A stretch of DNA of 64,000 nucleotides from Clostridiales bacterium (GTDB lineage Bacteria; Bacillota; Clostridia; Christensenellales; CAG-138). The notes under the pieces were generated by a model. The model was not told the DNA's origin. It saw nothing but the letters and a program-made list of their open reading frames with translations, and ran no database searches. Positions 1 to 8,849 of the stretch are shown here, one piece after another (within the stretch, counting starts at the first letter, position 1; each line of letters begins with the position of its first letter). The DNA lies in the NCBI GenBank assembly GCA_019416935.1, contig DXWI01000011.1, positions 1-64,000 on the forward strand. Reading direction: 5' to 3'. Both the position numbers and the translations under genes were made by a program.

Positions 1-210
1 TTATCTACTTCGCAATCATTGTCGATGCATTATTTGTGTGAACACACTCTAATTGTGCCTAATTATGATGAAATCACACGCAAAATGAGTATCAGGGATA
101 GCAACAGCCTGCAAAAACTGTACGATTCATTTGCTCCAGCACTTGACGATGAGTTGCTTGCGGTTATCCAATATGATCTATCTGAAACAGACCTTGCCAA
201 TATAGAGTAA
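1..210 (+). CDS. C-terminal end of an unidentified protein (partial)
   Basis: The reading frame is open at the left edge and ends with TAA at 208-210, giving about 69 residues of a C-terminus that contains LIVPNYDEITRKM. I do not recognise the family. An acidic, helical tail without membrane segments fits a cytosolic enzyme, and the glycan genes downstream make a glycosyltransferase or pyruvyltransferase possible, but nothing in the fragment proves this. A short GC hairpin follows the stop, so the transcript probably ends before the glycan operon. Confidence 0.4.
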   Translation, partial: LSTSQSLSMHYLCEHTLIVPNYDEITRKMSIRDSNSLQKLYDSFAPALDDELLAVIQYDLSETDLANIE

Positions 211-243
211 TTTCTTTCTCCACAGGTTTCTTTGACTTCCCGC

Positions 244-264
244 CGCCCACTCGGGCGACATTTT
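244..264 (+). terminator. Possible terminator after the partial gene
   Basis: CGCCC-ACTC-GGGCG forms a five-pair stem, followed by ACATTTTC. The stem is short and the T-run weak, but its place just after the stop at 210 fits termination. Confidence 0.35.
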
Positions 265-270
265 CATATC

Positions 271-338
271 CATCCGCATTGCGAATGTGCATCCGCGTGC
301 ATGCGTGTTTGATATCCGAATGCGAATCAGCGGTTTGC
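271..338 (+). repeat. Left attachment-like junction of the serine-recombinase element
   Basis: Positions 300-338 (starts CATGCGTGTTTGATATCC) match the reverse complement of 10590-10628 at 35 of 39 positions without gaps. In both places the dinucleotide TG lies directly outside the arm (298-299 and 10629-10630) in the same orientation. This is the layout expected of attL and attR of a large serine recombinase: internal arms inverted, crossover dinucleotide direct. Outside the core, 271-299 matches an internal piece of wecC (2454-2482) at 28 of 29 positions and ends exactly at the TG. The assignment as an att site is inference; the repeats are seen directly. Confidence 0.65.
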
Positions 339-465
339 GCTCGGGCTTCTCGCGCGCCCTTCCGATTTCCGGGCGGCCAAAGCATAAGAGGCAACCTTTT
401 CGCCGCGCATTCGCTGCCCTTTTACGCCTTGACCGGTTCTTGATACAGATATACCCAGATTTCGC

Positions 466-494
466 TTGAACATTTCAGGATTTTACAATATAAT
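466..494 (+). promoter_or_regulatory. Promoter of the surface-glycan operon
   Basis: TTGAAC (466-471) and TATAAT (489-494) are separated by 17 bases, a near-consensus sigma-A promoter. It lies about 65 bases upstream of the first glycan gene start at 560 and inside the proposed element boundary, so the cassette brings its own promoter. Confidence 0.65.
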
Positions 495-559
495 ATAATA
501 TAATAATGCAATTTATGCAAGTACAAGGGAACTTGATACGAGCAGAGGGAGAAGCACCG

Positions 560-1756
560 ATGGCGGCGCTATGCAATCTGGTTTCACATATCCGCAGGAA
601 AATACTGAAGCTATACAGGGAAAAACTGTGCCATAGCGCGGTTTTTGTGAACGCTGCTTTTTTTTGGAAATGCAGGATCCTGAGTTTTTTGAAATACGGG
701 CGTTCCGCTCGGCCCTGTATGCCGGGATGGCAGAAACAAAACAGAGACAGTGAACGGCGTATGTTCCGGCTTGCTCTGATTGCGGATGAAATGACTTGCC
801 AAAGCTTTGACGGCATATGCGAGATTGTGTGTCTGTCGCCGCAACAATGGAGTCGGCAATTGGAGCGCTTCCGGCCTGATCTGCTGCTGTGCGAATCGGC
901 TTGGTCGGGCAGCGACGCTCAAAATGGGTGCTGGCGTTGGAAGATATACGGGAACGATAAGCTGTGGTTTGAGAACCGCAGGGAACTCAAAGACATCCTT
1001 GCGTATTGCCGAAAAGCCGGCGTACCGACGGCTTTCTGGAACAAGGAGGATCCCGCATACTTCGGTGACCCTAATCATGATTTTGTGGGCACCGCCGTTT
1101 GGTTTGACCATGTGTTCACGACGGCGGCAGAGTGCGAATGCGGGTATCGCAAGAAGGGCTGCCGCGATGTGCACACCCTGATGTTCGGCTATTCACCGGC
1201 TATGTTCTACCCGCTGGAGGGACGGTTTGATTCCGGACGGGCTGTTTTTTTTGGAAGCTGGTATGACGATCATCCGCAGCGCTGCAAGGACATGGAGCGC
1301 GCTTTCGATACGGTGCTGCAGATGGGGATGCGGCTGGAGATTTACGACAGGTATCATGGACACGGCAGTGAGGGCCGCTGTTTCCCGGAAAAGTACCGGC
1401 CGTACGTCCATGGCGGCGTCCCGTATTCTGCGATCCGCAGTACGATCGGCACGCCATGCTTTGCAATCAACATCAATACCGTGACGGATTCCGAAACGAT
1501 GTTTGCAAGGCGGGTATTTGAACTGATGGCATGCGGCTGCGTGATACTCAGCAACGAGTCCCGAGGCATGCGGCGAATGTTCGGGGACAAGGTTTGGTTC
1601 CTTGGAGATGCGTGCCCCGTTGAGCGGTTGGATGCGATCCGGCAGGAAACCGCTCGGCTCGTTGCACAGGAACACACATGGACAAGCCGGTGGCGGTATC
1701 TCGCGGAAACGATCGAGACAAAGGGCGATACAGAACAAAGGGAGGAAACGAAGTGA
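560..1756 (+). CDS. CgeB/DUF3880-like glycosyltransferase
   Basis: The 398-residue protein resembles the CgeB (spore maturation) and DUF3880 glycosyltransferases. The middle carries the family pattern FWNKEDPAYF, then FDHVFTTAAEC, and near the end RVFELMACGCVILSNES, the acidic loop and donor-site region of GT-B enzymes. The start at 560 was chosen because GAGGGAGAAG precedes it; an in-frame ATG at 506 has no ribosome site. The basic, Cys-rich first 65 residues look poorly conserved. Its stop overlaps the next start (TGATG), so it is translationally coupled to wecC. It probably adds a sugar to the exported glycan; donor and acceptor cannot be read from the sequence. Confidence 0.75.
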   Translation: MAALCNLVSHIRRKILKLYREKLCHSAVFVNAAFFWKCRILSFLKYGRSARPCMPGWQKQNRDSERRMFRLALIADEMTCQSFDGICEIVCLSPQQWSRQLERFRPDLLLCESAWSGSDAQNGCWRWKIYGNDKLWFENRRELKDILAYCRKAGVPTAFWNKEDPAYFGDPNHDFVGTAVWFDHVFTTAAECECGYRKKGCRDVHTLMFGYSPAMFYPLEGRFDSGRAVFFGSWYDDHPQRCKDMERAFDTVLQMGMRLEIYDRYHGHGSEGRCFPEKYRPYVHGGVPYSAIRSTIGTPCFAININTVTDSETMFARRVFELMACGCVILSNESRGMRRMFGDKVWFLGDACPVERLDAIRQETARLVAQEHTWTSRWRYLAETIETKGDTEQREETK

Positions 1757-2979
1757 TGAAGGTTTGTGTTGTAGGTTTAGGATATATTGGTCTTCCGACA
1801 GCGATCATGCTGGCTGCGCATGGCGTGGAGGTCGTTGGCGTGGATTCCAGCGCCAGCCGGCTGGAGACGCTCAGGAATCATGTCATCCCCTTTGAAGAGA
1901 GCGGCATGGCAGAACTCTTTCAAAGGGCGTTGGAGCGCGGGATCGCATTCGATTCCCACTGCCCGTCCACCGATATGTACATTGTTTCTGTTCCAACGCC
2001 CTATCTTGCAAAGAGCAAGCAGATCGATCCCGCATTCGTGCTGGCGGCAATCCGGGATGTTTTGCAGGTATGCCCTCAAAACGCTGTAATCGTTATTGAG
2101 TCCACGATCTCGCCGGGTACCATTGATCGGTATGTTCGTCCGGAGGTTGAGCGGTGCGGGTTCCGCTGCGGGAAGGATATTCACATTGTACATGCGCCGG
2201 AACGTATCATTCCGGGCAACATGGTGTATGAACTGCAGCACAACAACCGTGTGATCGGAACGGATGACCCCGCCGTTGGCGAAAGCGTCAAGGCGGTTTA
2301 CAAATCGTTCTGCCAAGGCGATGTGGTGATCACCAGTATCCGTACAGCGGAAATGACGAAGGTTGTGGAAAATACCTATCGGGATGTCAATATTGCGTAT
2401 GCAAACGAGCTGATGAAAATCTGCCGGCAGGACGACATGGATGTGTATGAAATCATCCGCATTGCGAATATGCATCCGCGTGTCAATATTCTGCAGCCCG
2501 GCCCGGGCGTTGGCGGTCACTGCATCTCGGTGGACCCTTGGTTTTTGGTCGGCGATTATCCGGGGCTTGCCAAGCTGATCCTGCAAGCGCGCACAATCAA
2601 TGACAGCATGCCGGATTTTGTGCTCGAACGCATCGGTTCCATCATGGAGAAAAAACATATCACCGATGTGCGCCGTGTCGGCCTGTATGGCCTGACCTAT
2701 AAAGAAAACGTGGATGACACGCGCGAAAGCCCAACGCTGCAGCTTCTCGAGAGCATGAAGCGACATCTGAGCACCGGCATCCGCGTGTATGACCCCATGG
2801 TGAAGCGGGATCTCGTGCCAAATCAGTATCACGATCTAGATGCGTTCTTGACGGACGTGGATATGGTGGTCGTGATGGTGGGACACAACGAACTCAAAGC
2901 CTGCGAAGAAAAGCTGGCCGGCAAGGTCGTTCTTGACACGAGAAATGTACTGAAACTGCCGCAGGCATATCACCTGTAA
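1756..2979 (+). CDS. wecC: UDP-N-acetyl-D-mannosamine dehydrogenase
   Basis: The 407-residue enzyme oxidises UDP-ManNAc to UDP-ManNAcA with two NAD+. It starts with the Rossmann motif VVGLGYIGLP, carries IVIESTISPGT in the NAD domain, the family signature PGPGVGGHCISVDPWF with the catalytic cysteine at about residue 258, and a C-terminal UDP-binding domain with GLTYKENVDDTRESP. The PGVGGHCI context and the adjacent 2-epimerase favour WecC over the UDP-glucose dehydrogenase group. The ATG at 1756 overlaps the previous stop. A 29-base internal stretch (2454-2482) recurs at 271-299 beside the proposed left attachment site. Confidence 0.93.
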   Translation: MKVCVVGLGYIGLPTAIMLAAHGVEVVGVDSSASRLETLRNHVIPFEESGMAELFQRALERGIAFDSHCPSTDMYIVSVPTPYLAKSKQIDPAFVLAAIRDVLQVCPQNAVIVIESTISPGTIDRYVRPEVERCGFRCGKDIHIVHAPERIIPGNMVYELQHNNRVIGTDDPAVGESVKAVYKSFCQGDVVITSIRTAEMTKVVENTYRDVNIAYANELMKICRQDDMDVYEIIRIANMHPRVNILQPGPGVGGHCISVDPWFLVGDYPGLAKLILQARTINDSMPDFVLERIGSIMEKKHITDVRRVGLYGLTYKENVDDTRESPTLQLLESMKRHLSTGIRVYDPMVKRDLVPNQYHDLDAFLTDVDMVVVMVGHNELKACEEKLAGKVVLDTRNVLKLPQAYHL

Positions 2980-2996
2980 GTCGAAAAGGAATCGAG

Positions 2997-4103
2997 ATGA
3001 AAAAAGTTTTGTTGGTCTTCGGGACACGGCCTGAAGCGATCAAAATGTGCCCGCTGGTGCTGGAACTGAAGAAAAGGCCGTCGATCGAAACGGTCGTGTG
3101 TGTGACCGGGCAACATCGCCAGATGCTGGATCAGGTTCTCAATTGCTTCGGCGTCGTACCGGAGTACGATCTTTCCATCATGAAGGCACAGCAGACTCTG
3201 TTTGACATCACGGCATGCGTGCTGCTGCGGCTGCAGGAGGTTCTCTTGGAGGAGAAACCCGACGTTGTGCTCGTTCACGGAGACACGACGACTACCTTTG
3301 CGGCTGCGCTGGCATGCTTTTATCTACAAATTCCGATTGGTCATGTAGAGGCGGGGCTTCGCACCCACAATCTCTATGCGCCCTACCCGGAGGAGTTCAA
3401 CCGATGCGCTGTGAGCATCGTCGCAGCATATAACTTTGCACCGACTGCGCTCGCGCGGCAGAACCTTCTGCGGGAAGGGCGTCCAGAGCTGTCGATCTTT
3501 GTGACCGGCAACACGGCTATCGATGCGCTGCGAACCACGGTGCGCAGCGATTATACGCACCCGCACCTCGAATGGGCTGCGGACAGCCGGCTGATCCTGA
3601 TCACTGCGCACAGAAGAGAGAATCTGGGCGAGCCGATGCACCGCATGTTCCGCGCCATCCGCCGGATCATCGAGGAGTTCCCGGACACAAAGGCCATCTA
3701 TCCGATTCATATGAATCCCGTCGTGCGCAAGGCGGCGGAGGAGGAACTGGGCGGCTGTGACCGCATCCGGCTCATTGAGCCGCTGGATGTGCTGGACTTC
3801 CATAATTTTCTCGCCGCGTCCCATCTGGTATTGACGGATTCCGGCGGCATTCAGGAGGAGGCGCCCGGTCTGGGCAAGCCGGTGCTCGTCATGCGCGACA
3901 CGACGGAACGGCCCGAGGGAATCGCCGCAGGAACGCTGCGGTTGGTCGGAACGGATGAGCATGTGATTTACAACGCGTTTCACGAGCTGCTGACTGACGC
4001 TGCGGTCTATGCAGCAATGAGCCATGCCTCTAATCCCTATGGAGACGGCCATGCAAGCGAGCGAATTGCCGATGTGCTGGAGGGAAAGCCCGTCGTTCTT
4101 TGA
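2997..4103 (+). CDS. wecB: UDP-N-acetylglucosamine 2-epimerase (non-hydrolysing)
   Basis: The 368-residue protein has the full pattern of the non-hydrolysing 2-epimerases: FGTRPEAIKM at the N-terminus, HGDTTTTFA, GHVEAGLRT, ITAHRRENLG in the linker and LTDSGGIQEEAP in the UDP-binding half. It interconverts UDP-GlcNAc and UDP-ManNAc, the substrate of the preceding WecC. It lies 17 bases after wecC and its length matches the family. Together the pair commits the cassette to a ManNAc or ManNAcA-containing glycan, an inference from the two adjacent genes. Confidence 0.95.
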   Translation: MKKVLLVFGTRPEAIKMCPLVLELKKRPSIETVVCVTGQHRQMLDQVLNCFGVVPEYDLSIMKAQQTLFDITACVLLRLQEVLLEEKPDVVLVHGDTTTTFAAALACFYLQIPIGHVEAGLRTHNLYAPYPEEFNRCAVSIVAAYNFAPTALARQNLLREGRPELSIFVTGNTAIDALRTTVRSDYTHPHLEWAADSRLILITAHRRENLGEPMHRMFRAIRRIIEEFPDTKAIYPIHMNPVVRKAAEEELGGCDRIRLIEPLDVLDFHNFLAASHLVLTDSGGIQEEAPGLGKPVLVMRDTTERPEGIAAGTLRLVGTDEHVIYNAFHELLTDAAVYAAMSHASNPYGDGHASERIADVLEGKPVVL

Positions 4104-4153
4104 CCGAAACGATGGGCAGACGCTCCGATTATCAAGTGTGCAGGAGGGATCAA

Positions 4154-5263
4154 GTGGGCAACGAGGCCGCAAAGATCATTATTGAATTGACCAACAGGAA
4201 CCGGCTGTTCGTGGCGTGCCAAAACGCTGACGCCGAAACCCTGTTTCGATTCTGTTTTTACCGAGGCAACCAAATGGTTGACCAATCGTTTTCACAGCCG
4301 GAATCCCACTATGTGTATTGGCCCACGGAACCGGGGGAGTATTGGGTTCGGGTACAGATGCAGGACAAGGATGGCGGCGAATGCTATCTGGATTCCGATA
4401 AGCTGCAATTTGCCGGGCTGTCGCAGTGCACCCCCCAGAGGCGGAAACGGGAAAACATGTTTCTGGCCACATGGAATGTCTTAAAGGAGGTTTGGGAAAA
4501 CCGGGTTCGGATGTGGCGCATTGCCGTCTATGACAACAACATCAAGGACAAGGACTCCTATCTGGGCAAGATATGGAGCGTATTGAATCCCTTGATCCAG
4601 ATTTTGATCTTCTGGTTGGTGTTTGGCGTTGGTTTTCGGCATGGCGCACCGGTAAACGGGGATCCGTATATTATCTGGATGCTGTGTGGACTCATCCCGT
4701 GGTTTTTTATCAATGCGGGCATCGTGGGCGGCGCTGGATGCGTTTATGTAAAGGCAAATACCGTTTTAAAGTTCCGCTACCCGATGGCGACGATTCCGGT
4801 CAGCAGCAGTCTGTCCGCTCTCATCGATCATGCGCTCATGCTGGGAATTCTTCTGGTGGTGCTCGTTGGGTATGGGTGCTATCCAAACGTCTATTGGCTC
4901 AATCTGCTGTATTATCTTTTCTTCGCGGTGGTGTTTTTGTCGGCGCTCGGGCTGATTACCAGTACGCTGACAATGCTTGCCAGAGACTTCCAGAAACTGA
5001 TTCTATCGCTGATCCGTTTGTTGTTTTATATGACGCCCATTCTTTGGCAGATCGATAGCATGCCGGAGATGCTGCGGCCGATTCTTCGGCTCAATCCAGT
5101 GCTGTATATTGTGGACGGCTATCGGGAAAGCCTCCTTTACCATACCTGGTTTTTTGAGGATTGGAAAGAACTGCTTTTCTTTTGGGTCGTCAATCTGGGA
5201 TTGCTGCTTTTGGGCAGCACGATGCACCGCAGGCTGAGAAGCCAGTTCGCGGACATGATTTAG
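4154..5263 (+). CDS. ABC-2 polysaccharide export permease with extra N-terminal domain
   Basis: About residues 110-369 form an ABC-2 permease of the TagG/Wzm type: YLGKIWSVLNPLIQILIF at the amphipathic entry and several hydrophobic segments. It would move an undecaprenyl-linked glycan across the membrane with the ATPase encoded next. Unusual are the first 100 or so residues, a soluble, beta-rich segment with aromatic motifs (HYVYWPTEPGEYWVRVQ) like Y_Y_Y or Ig-like domains. The GTG at 4154 is preceded by AGGAGG at six bases; a TTG at 4100 overlapping wecB is less likely. The N-domain could bind glycan or membrane lipid, which is a guess. Confidence 0.85.
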   Translation: MGNEAAKIIIELTNRNRLFVACQNADAETLFRFCFYRGNQMVDQSFSQPESHYVYWPTEPGEYWVRVQMQDKDGGECYLDSDKLQFAGLSQCTPQRRKRENMFLATWNVLKEVWENRVRMWRIAVYDNNIKDKDSYLGKIWSVLNPLIQILIFWLVFGVGFRHGAPVNGDPYIIWMLCGLIPWFFINAGIVGGAGCVYVKANTVLKFRYPMATIPVSSSLSALIDHALMLGILLVVLVGYGCYPNVYWLNLLYYLFFAVVFLSALGLITSTLTMLARDFQKLILSLIRLLFYMTPILWQIDSMPEMLRPILRLNPVLYIVDGYRESLLYHTWFFEDWKELLFFWVVNLGLLLLGSTMHRRLRSQFADMI

Positions 5264-5274
5264 TGGGAGACAGT

Positions 5275-6021
5275 ATGGAACAGGAATATGCAGTCGTTGC
5301 CAACAACGTTTCCAAGGTATACCGGCTATACAAAAACCAGAATGAACGCATCTTCGATTTGCTGCTTGGGAAAAAGAACCTACGGGAGTTCTATGCGCTG
5401 CAAGGCGTGAGCTTTGAGGTCAGGTACGGCGAGAGCGTGGGCCTGATCGGCATCAATGGCAGCGGAAAATCCACGCTGGCAAACCTGATTGGCGGCGTTT
5501 CGGAACCAACGATGGGGCAGCTTTCCATTGCCGGCGATCCCGCCCTCATCTCGATCGGCGCGGGCCTGAGCCCACAGCTCACCGGCCTTGAGAACATTGA
5601 GTTCAAGGGGCTGATGATGGGCCTAAGCAAAAAGCAGATTCTGCAGATCCGCGACGATATCATTGAGTTTTCCGGAATCGATAAGTTTATCGATCAACCC
5701 GTAAAGACCTATTCGAGCGGCATGAAAGCGCGCCTTGGTTTTTCGATTGCTGTGAATATCAACCCGGATATCATGATCGTGGATGAAGCGCTTTCCGTTG
5801 GCGACCCCACCTTTTCGGACCGGTGCCTTGAGCGCATGAACGAATTTCGCAAGCAGGGCAAGACGATCTTTTTCGTCAGCCACAGCCTCCCGCAGGTAGA
5901 GGCGTTCTGCAGCCGGGTGATCTGGCTCGATCATGGCGTTCAGAAGGCGGACGGCGCTACGGAGGAGGTTTTGCCGATGTACAGGCGTTTTTTGAGCGAA
6001 TACAACAACAAGAAAAGCTGA
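5275..6021 (+). CDS. ABC-type glycan export ATPase (TagH/Wzt-like)
   Basis: The 248-residue nucleotide-binding subunit has Walker A GINGSGKSTLANLI, the polysaccharide-type signature TYSSGMKARLGFS, Walker B IMIVDEALSVGD and the switch FFVSHS. These are the hallmarks of TagH/Wzt ATPases, which energise export of lipid-linked teichoic acid or O-antigen chains. There is no C-terminal glycan-binding extension like those of Wzt or long TagH; the extra domain sits on the permease instead. It starts 11 bases after the permease stop and belongs to the same operon. Alternative lipopolysaccharide roles are ruled out only by the presumed Gram-positive host. Confidence 0.9.
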   Translation: MEQEYAVVANNVSKVYRLYKNQNERIFDLLLGKKNLREFYALQGVSFEVRYGESVGLIGINGSGKSTLANLIGGVSEPTMGQLSIAGDPALISIGAGLSPQLTGLENIEFKGLMMGLSKKQILQIRDDIIEFSGIDKFIDQPVKTYSSGMKARLGFSIAVNINPDIMIVDEALSVGDPTFSDRCLERMNEFRKQGKTIFFVSHSLPQVEAFCSRVIWLDHGVQKADGATEEVLPMYRRFLSEYNNKKS

Positions 6022-6096
6022 GCGACGTCCTGCCGGGAACGCAGGAGCGAGCGATGCAGCGCCGTATGGCGTTCCAAACGAACATTCGGAGGAAAG

Positions 6097-8355
6097 ATGA
6101 AGCAAAGCCGAAAGGACATTCTGAATCGAATCAAGGATCAATTGCGTCCAACCCTGCCATACCGCATCCTGTTTTGGGCGAAGTACCGCATGATCCGGCT
6201 GCTGCGCGGAGGGAAACAGTTCGCGAAAAAACTTGTTGCCAAATGCAGACCCTTTTCCAAGCGAGCGCTCGTTTGGCTCATGGAAACGCCGCTGTATGCG
6301 GTTGTTTTGACCTGCAAGCGCTATCGCCGCCTGCTGCGGGAGCGGCGGAGGATGGAGCGGCCGCTGGTGAGCGTCGTCGTCGCTACCTACAAACCCATCC
6401 CATATCTCGGGGAGTGTATCGAATCCGTGCTCGCGCAGGATCGGGAGCTTGCGGACATTGAGATACTCGTCTGCGTCAACGGGCAGAACCGGCAGTATTA
6501 CGAGCAGCTGCGCGCAGACTATGCGCATGAGGCTTGCATCCGGGTTCTGTACACGGAAACAAAGGGTCTCGGAGCGGCGAGAAATCTCGGCGTTCGCTTT
6601 GCGCGCGGCAGCTATCTGACGTTTCTGGACGACGATGACTACATGACCCCGCACTATGTGCGCGATATGATGGCGTATGTGCGCGAGGATACGGCCATCG
6701 TGTGCGGACGGCTGGTGGATTTTGACGCGGCTGCCGGGCGCTGCAAAAAGGCGACCTATATCAATATTGCGCTCTTGCGGGGCGTCTATGCCAGCACCAC
6801 CCGCTATAATCCCTCCCTGTTTGGCGTCATGTGCGGCAAGCTGTATTCCAAAGCCCAGTACGATCGGTTTGCGCAGATCGACGAAACGCTGAAAAACACC
6901 GAGGACATCGATTTCTGGGCGGCCAATATCGGCAAAATTGAGGGAGAGGTCGCTGCCGTCCAGCATTACAGCCGGGAGGCCTATGTCCGGCGGCTGACTC
7001 CAAACAGCATGAGCCGTCCGGCTCCTGAGTCGGCTTATTCCTTCTATGTGGAGGATCGCATCCACATGATCGAACGAATCTCCGCAAGAATGTTCCAAGA
7101 GCTTCCCCTGTGGCAGAACCGGTTTTTGCTCACACAAATCAATTCGCAATACCAGTTCTTGCTGAACTACTATCGTTCGCTGCCGGAAGAGAGTGAATAC
7201 CGGCAGAAAACCCGCGCGGCTGCCGCTGCGTCTGTTTCACCGTTCATCAACCTGAGCATGCTCAGCAGTGTAAAGGGCGTTGCCTTCTGCCACAACTTTG
7301 CGCCTGCGGTCGACGCCTCCGCCTATGTGGCGGCAAAACGGCTGCCGGCCATTGCGGCGTTCTGGGGCGAGCCCGTTCATTGGACCGTATTCTCCGCGAG
7401 AATGCAGAACCGGAAGGCGGACCCAACCTTTTCGACTTTCTTTGCGCAGTTTCAATATGCCGAGCAGATTACCGTCGGCGCCAATTCCTATTTCAACGGC
7501 GCGGCCCAGACCGATTGGGGCGATGCCGCGTGCAAGCGCGCCCAGGCGATTGACGCGGCGGTGATGTATTCCAGGAGCATGTGGGTTGGCTCCCACATTG
7601 CGGCGCTCCGGTACCGCCGGCAGCACCCGCATACAAAATGGTATGCGGAGTTCAGCGACCCGCTGTATATGGGGACGGACGATCGGCCACGCCCCTGCGC
7701 GGCCGGAGAGGATCCGGACTTCTGGATGAACATCGAATATGAAGTGATGTGCGAGGCGGACGTGCTCATCTTCACCAATGAGAACCAACTCGCGTACATG
7801 CTGGAGAGGAATCCGCGGGTGCAGCATCCGGAGGCGATTCGGGAAAAGAGCATGGTATTGCATCATCCGGCGCTGCCAAGACAGTATGTTTCCCTCATGC
7901 ACTGCGAGTATCCGTTAAATCCGCAGCAGATCAACGTCGGATACTTCGGAACGTTCTATTCCAATCGCAACAGCGATGATCTGCTGCGGCTTTTGCAGCG
8001 GCCGGATGTTGCGGTACATATCTTCACCCCGCAGAAGGAGATGGAATTGCCAAAGACATATCAGCCATTCGCCGCAAGATTGCATTTGCACGATACAGTG
8101 GATCACCTGTCCTTCCTGAATGTCGCATCGCGGTTCGATTACCTGTTTTTGAGCGATGTGGATTTTCCGGGCGAGATCAATCCGTACCTGCCATCGAAGT
8201 TCGCAGACTATCTCATGACGGGCACGCCAATCCTTGCAAAGATTTCTGTCAATTCCTGTCTGTCGCGAATGGAACTGCCGAAGCTCATTCGATTTGAGAC
8301 GATGGACGATGCGCTGCTGCAAACGCTGCAGAAACGCTCTGCGGATGCATTGTGA
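6097..8355 (+). CDS. Two-domain glycosyltransferase (GT2 plus GT-B-like)
   Basis: The 752-residue protein opens with a basic segment of about 85 residues. A GT-A, family-2 domain follows (VSVVVATYKPIPYLGECIES, then GLGAARNLGVRFA and the metal-binding FLDDDD). The second half, from about residue 390, resembles a GT-B glycosyltransferase, with INVGYFGTFYSNRN at the start of its donor half and PSKFADYLMTGTPILAKI near the end. Bifunctional polymerases of wall glycans often have two transferase domains, so it may build the repeat unit. It lies 75 bases after the ATPase gene behind GGAGGAAAG and is the last glycan gene before two hairpins. Confidence 0.8.
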   Translation: MKQSRKDILNRIKDQLRPTLPYRILFWAKYRMIRLLRGGKQFAKKLVAKCRPFSKRALVWLMETPLYAVVLTCKRYRRLLRERRRMERPLVSVVVATYKPIPYLGECIESVLAQDRELADIEILVCVNGQNRQYYEQLRADYAHEACIRVLYTETKGLGAARNLGVRFARGSYLTFLDDDDYMTPHYVRDMMAYVREDTAIVCGRLVDFDAAAGRCKKATYINIALLRGVYASTTRYNPSLFGVMCGKLYSKAQYDRFAQIDETLKNTEDIDFWAANIGKIEGEVAAVQHYSREAYVRRLTPNSMSRPAPESAYSFYVEDRIHMIERISARMFQELPLWQNRFLLTQINSQYQFLLNYYRSLPEESEYRQKTRAAAAASVSPFINLSMLSSVKGVAFCHNFAPAVDASAYVAAKRLPAIAAFWGEPVHWTVFSARMQNRKADPTFSTFFAQFQYAEQITVGANSYFNGAAQTDWGDAACKRAQAIDAAVMYSRSMWVGSHIAALRYRRQHPHTKWYAEFSDPLYMGTDDRPRPCAAGEDPDFWMNIEYEVMCEADVLIFTNENQLAYMLERNPRVQHPEAIREKSMVLHHPALPRQYVSLMHCEYPLNPQQINVGYFGTFYSNRNSDDLLRLLQRPDVAVHIFTPQKEMELPKTYQPFAARLHLHDTVDHLSFLNVASRFDYLFLSDVDFPGEINPYLPSKFADYLMTGTPILAKISVNSCLSRMELPKLIRFETMDDALLQTLQKRSADAL

Positions 8356-8448
8356 CGCCGTTCAGGACCTGGAGGTGTGACCACCCCGCCAAGAGAGGGG
8401 AAAACGGCGTGAAATAAACGGCAGAAGCCGTTCATGCACGGCTGGGAT

Positions 8449-8473
8449 GCGGACCGTTTTGCGGTCCGCACTT
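8449..8473 (+). terminator. Terminator-like hairpin after the glycan operon
   Basis: GCGGACCG-TTTTG-CGGTCCGC is a perfect eight-pair stem followed by ACTTTT, 94 bases after the glycosyltransferase stop. Confidence 0.55.
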
Positions 8474-8580
8474 TTGCGGGAACAGCCTTTCCAACGTAGT
8501 GCATCATTGCCCAGCTGCTTTGTCCATCACCATACAATTCCATGCCCTTAGCTTATGTTTTAAGTGAGCGATATACCGCG

Positions 8581-8621
8581 AAAACCTTACCCAAATCCGA
8601 CATGGACAGGCAAGGTTTTTT
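8581..8621 (+). terminator. Second terminator before the recombinase genes
   Basis: AAAACCTT (8581-8588) pairs with AAGGTTTT (8612-8619) and is followed by further T residues, a second stop between glycan operon and recombinase unit. Confidence 0.5.
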
Positions 8622-8660
8622 TGTTTGCGCATAAAAATGACTGATGGGAGGTGATGTCCA

Positions 8661-8801
8661 CTGACAACGCCCGATGTTTATTCCATCACGACAGAATCCG
8701 TATCAGATAAGCCGCTCGCCAAGCTTTTGGAGGAGCTTTTGATCGAAATGATAGAAGCAGAGCCGCCGCACCTTTTAGCGGATTCACCGTATTCGCTATG
8801 A
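8661..8801 (+). CDS. Small 46-residue protein preceding the recombinase
   Basis: A short acidic, Leu-rich protein ending EAEPPHLLADSPYSL. The frame is closed upstream by TGA at 8652-8654, and the only plausible initiator is CTG at 8661, nine bases after GGAGG. The centre (LAKLLEELLIEMIEAE) would form an amphipathic helix. Its place directly before a large serine recombinase suggests an accessory or control protein of the element. I do not recognise the family, and the non-ATG start lowers confidence. Confidence 0.4.
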   Translation: MTTPDVYSITTESVSDKPLAKLLEELLIEMIEAEPPHLLADSPYSL

Positions 8802-8849
8802 TGATGGTGTAATCCCCACAGGTTGATTTGGCTTCAGGAAAGGAGAATT

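Larger units (their letters stand above)
8356..8660. other. Intergenic region between glycan genes and recombinase genes
   Basis: About 300 bases without a convincing gene. It holds two terminator-like hairpins (8449-8473 and 8581-8621), so the glycan operon and the recombinase genes are probably transcribed separately. Confidence 0.5.
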
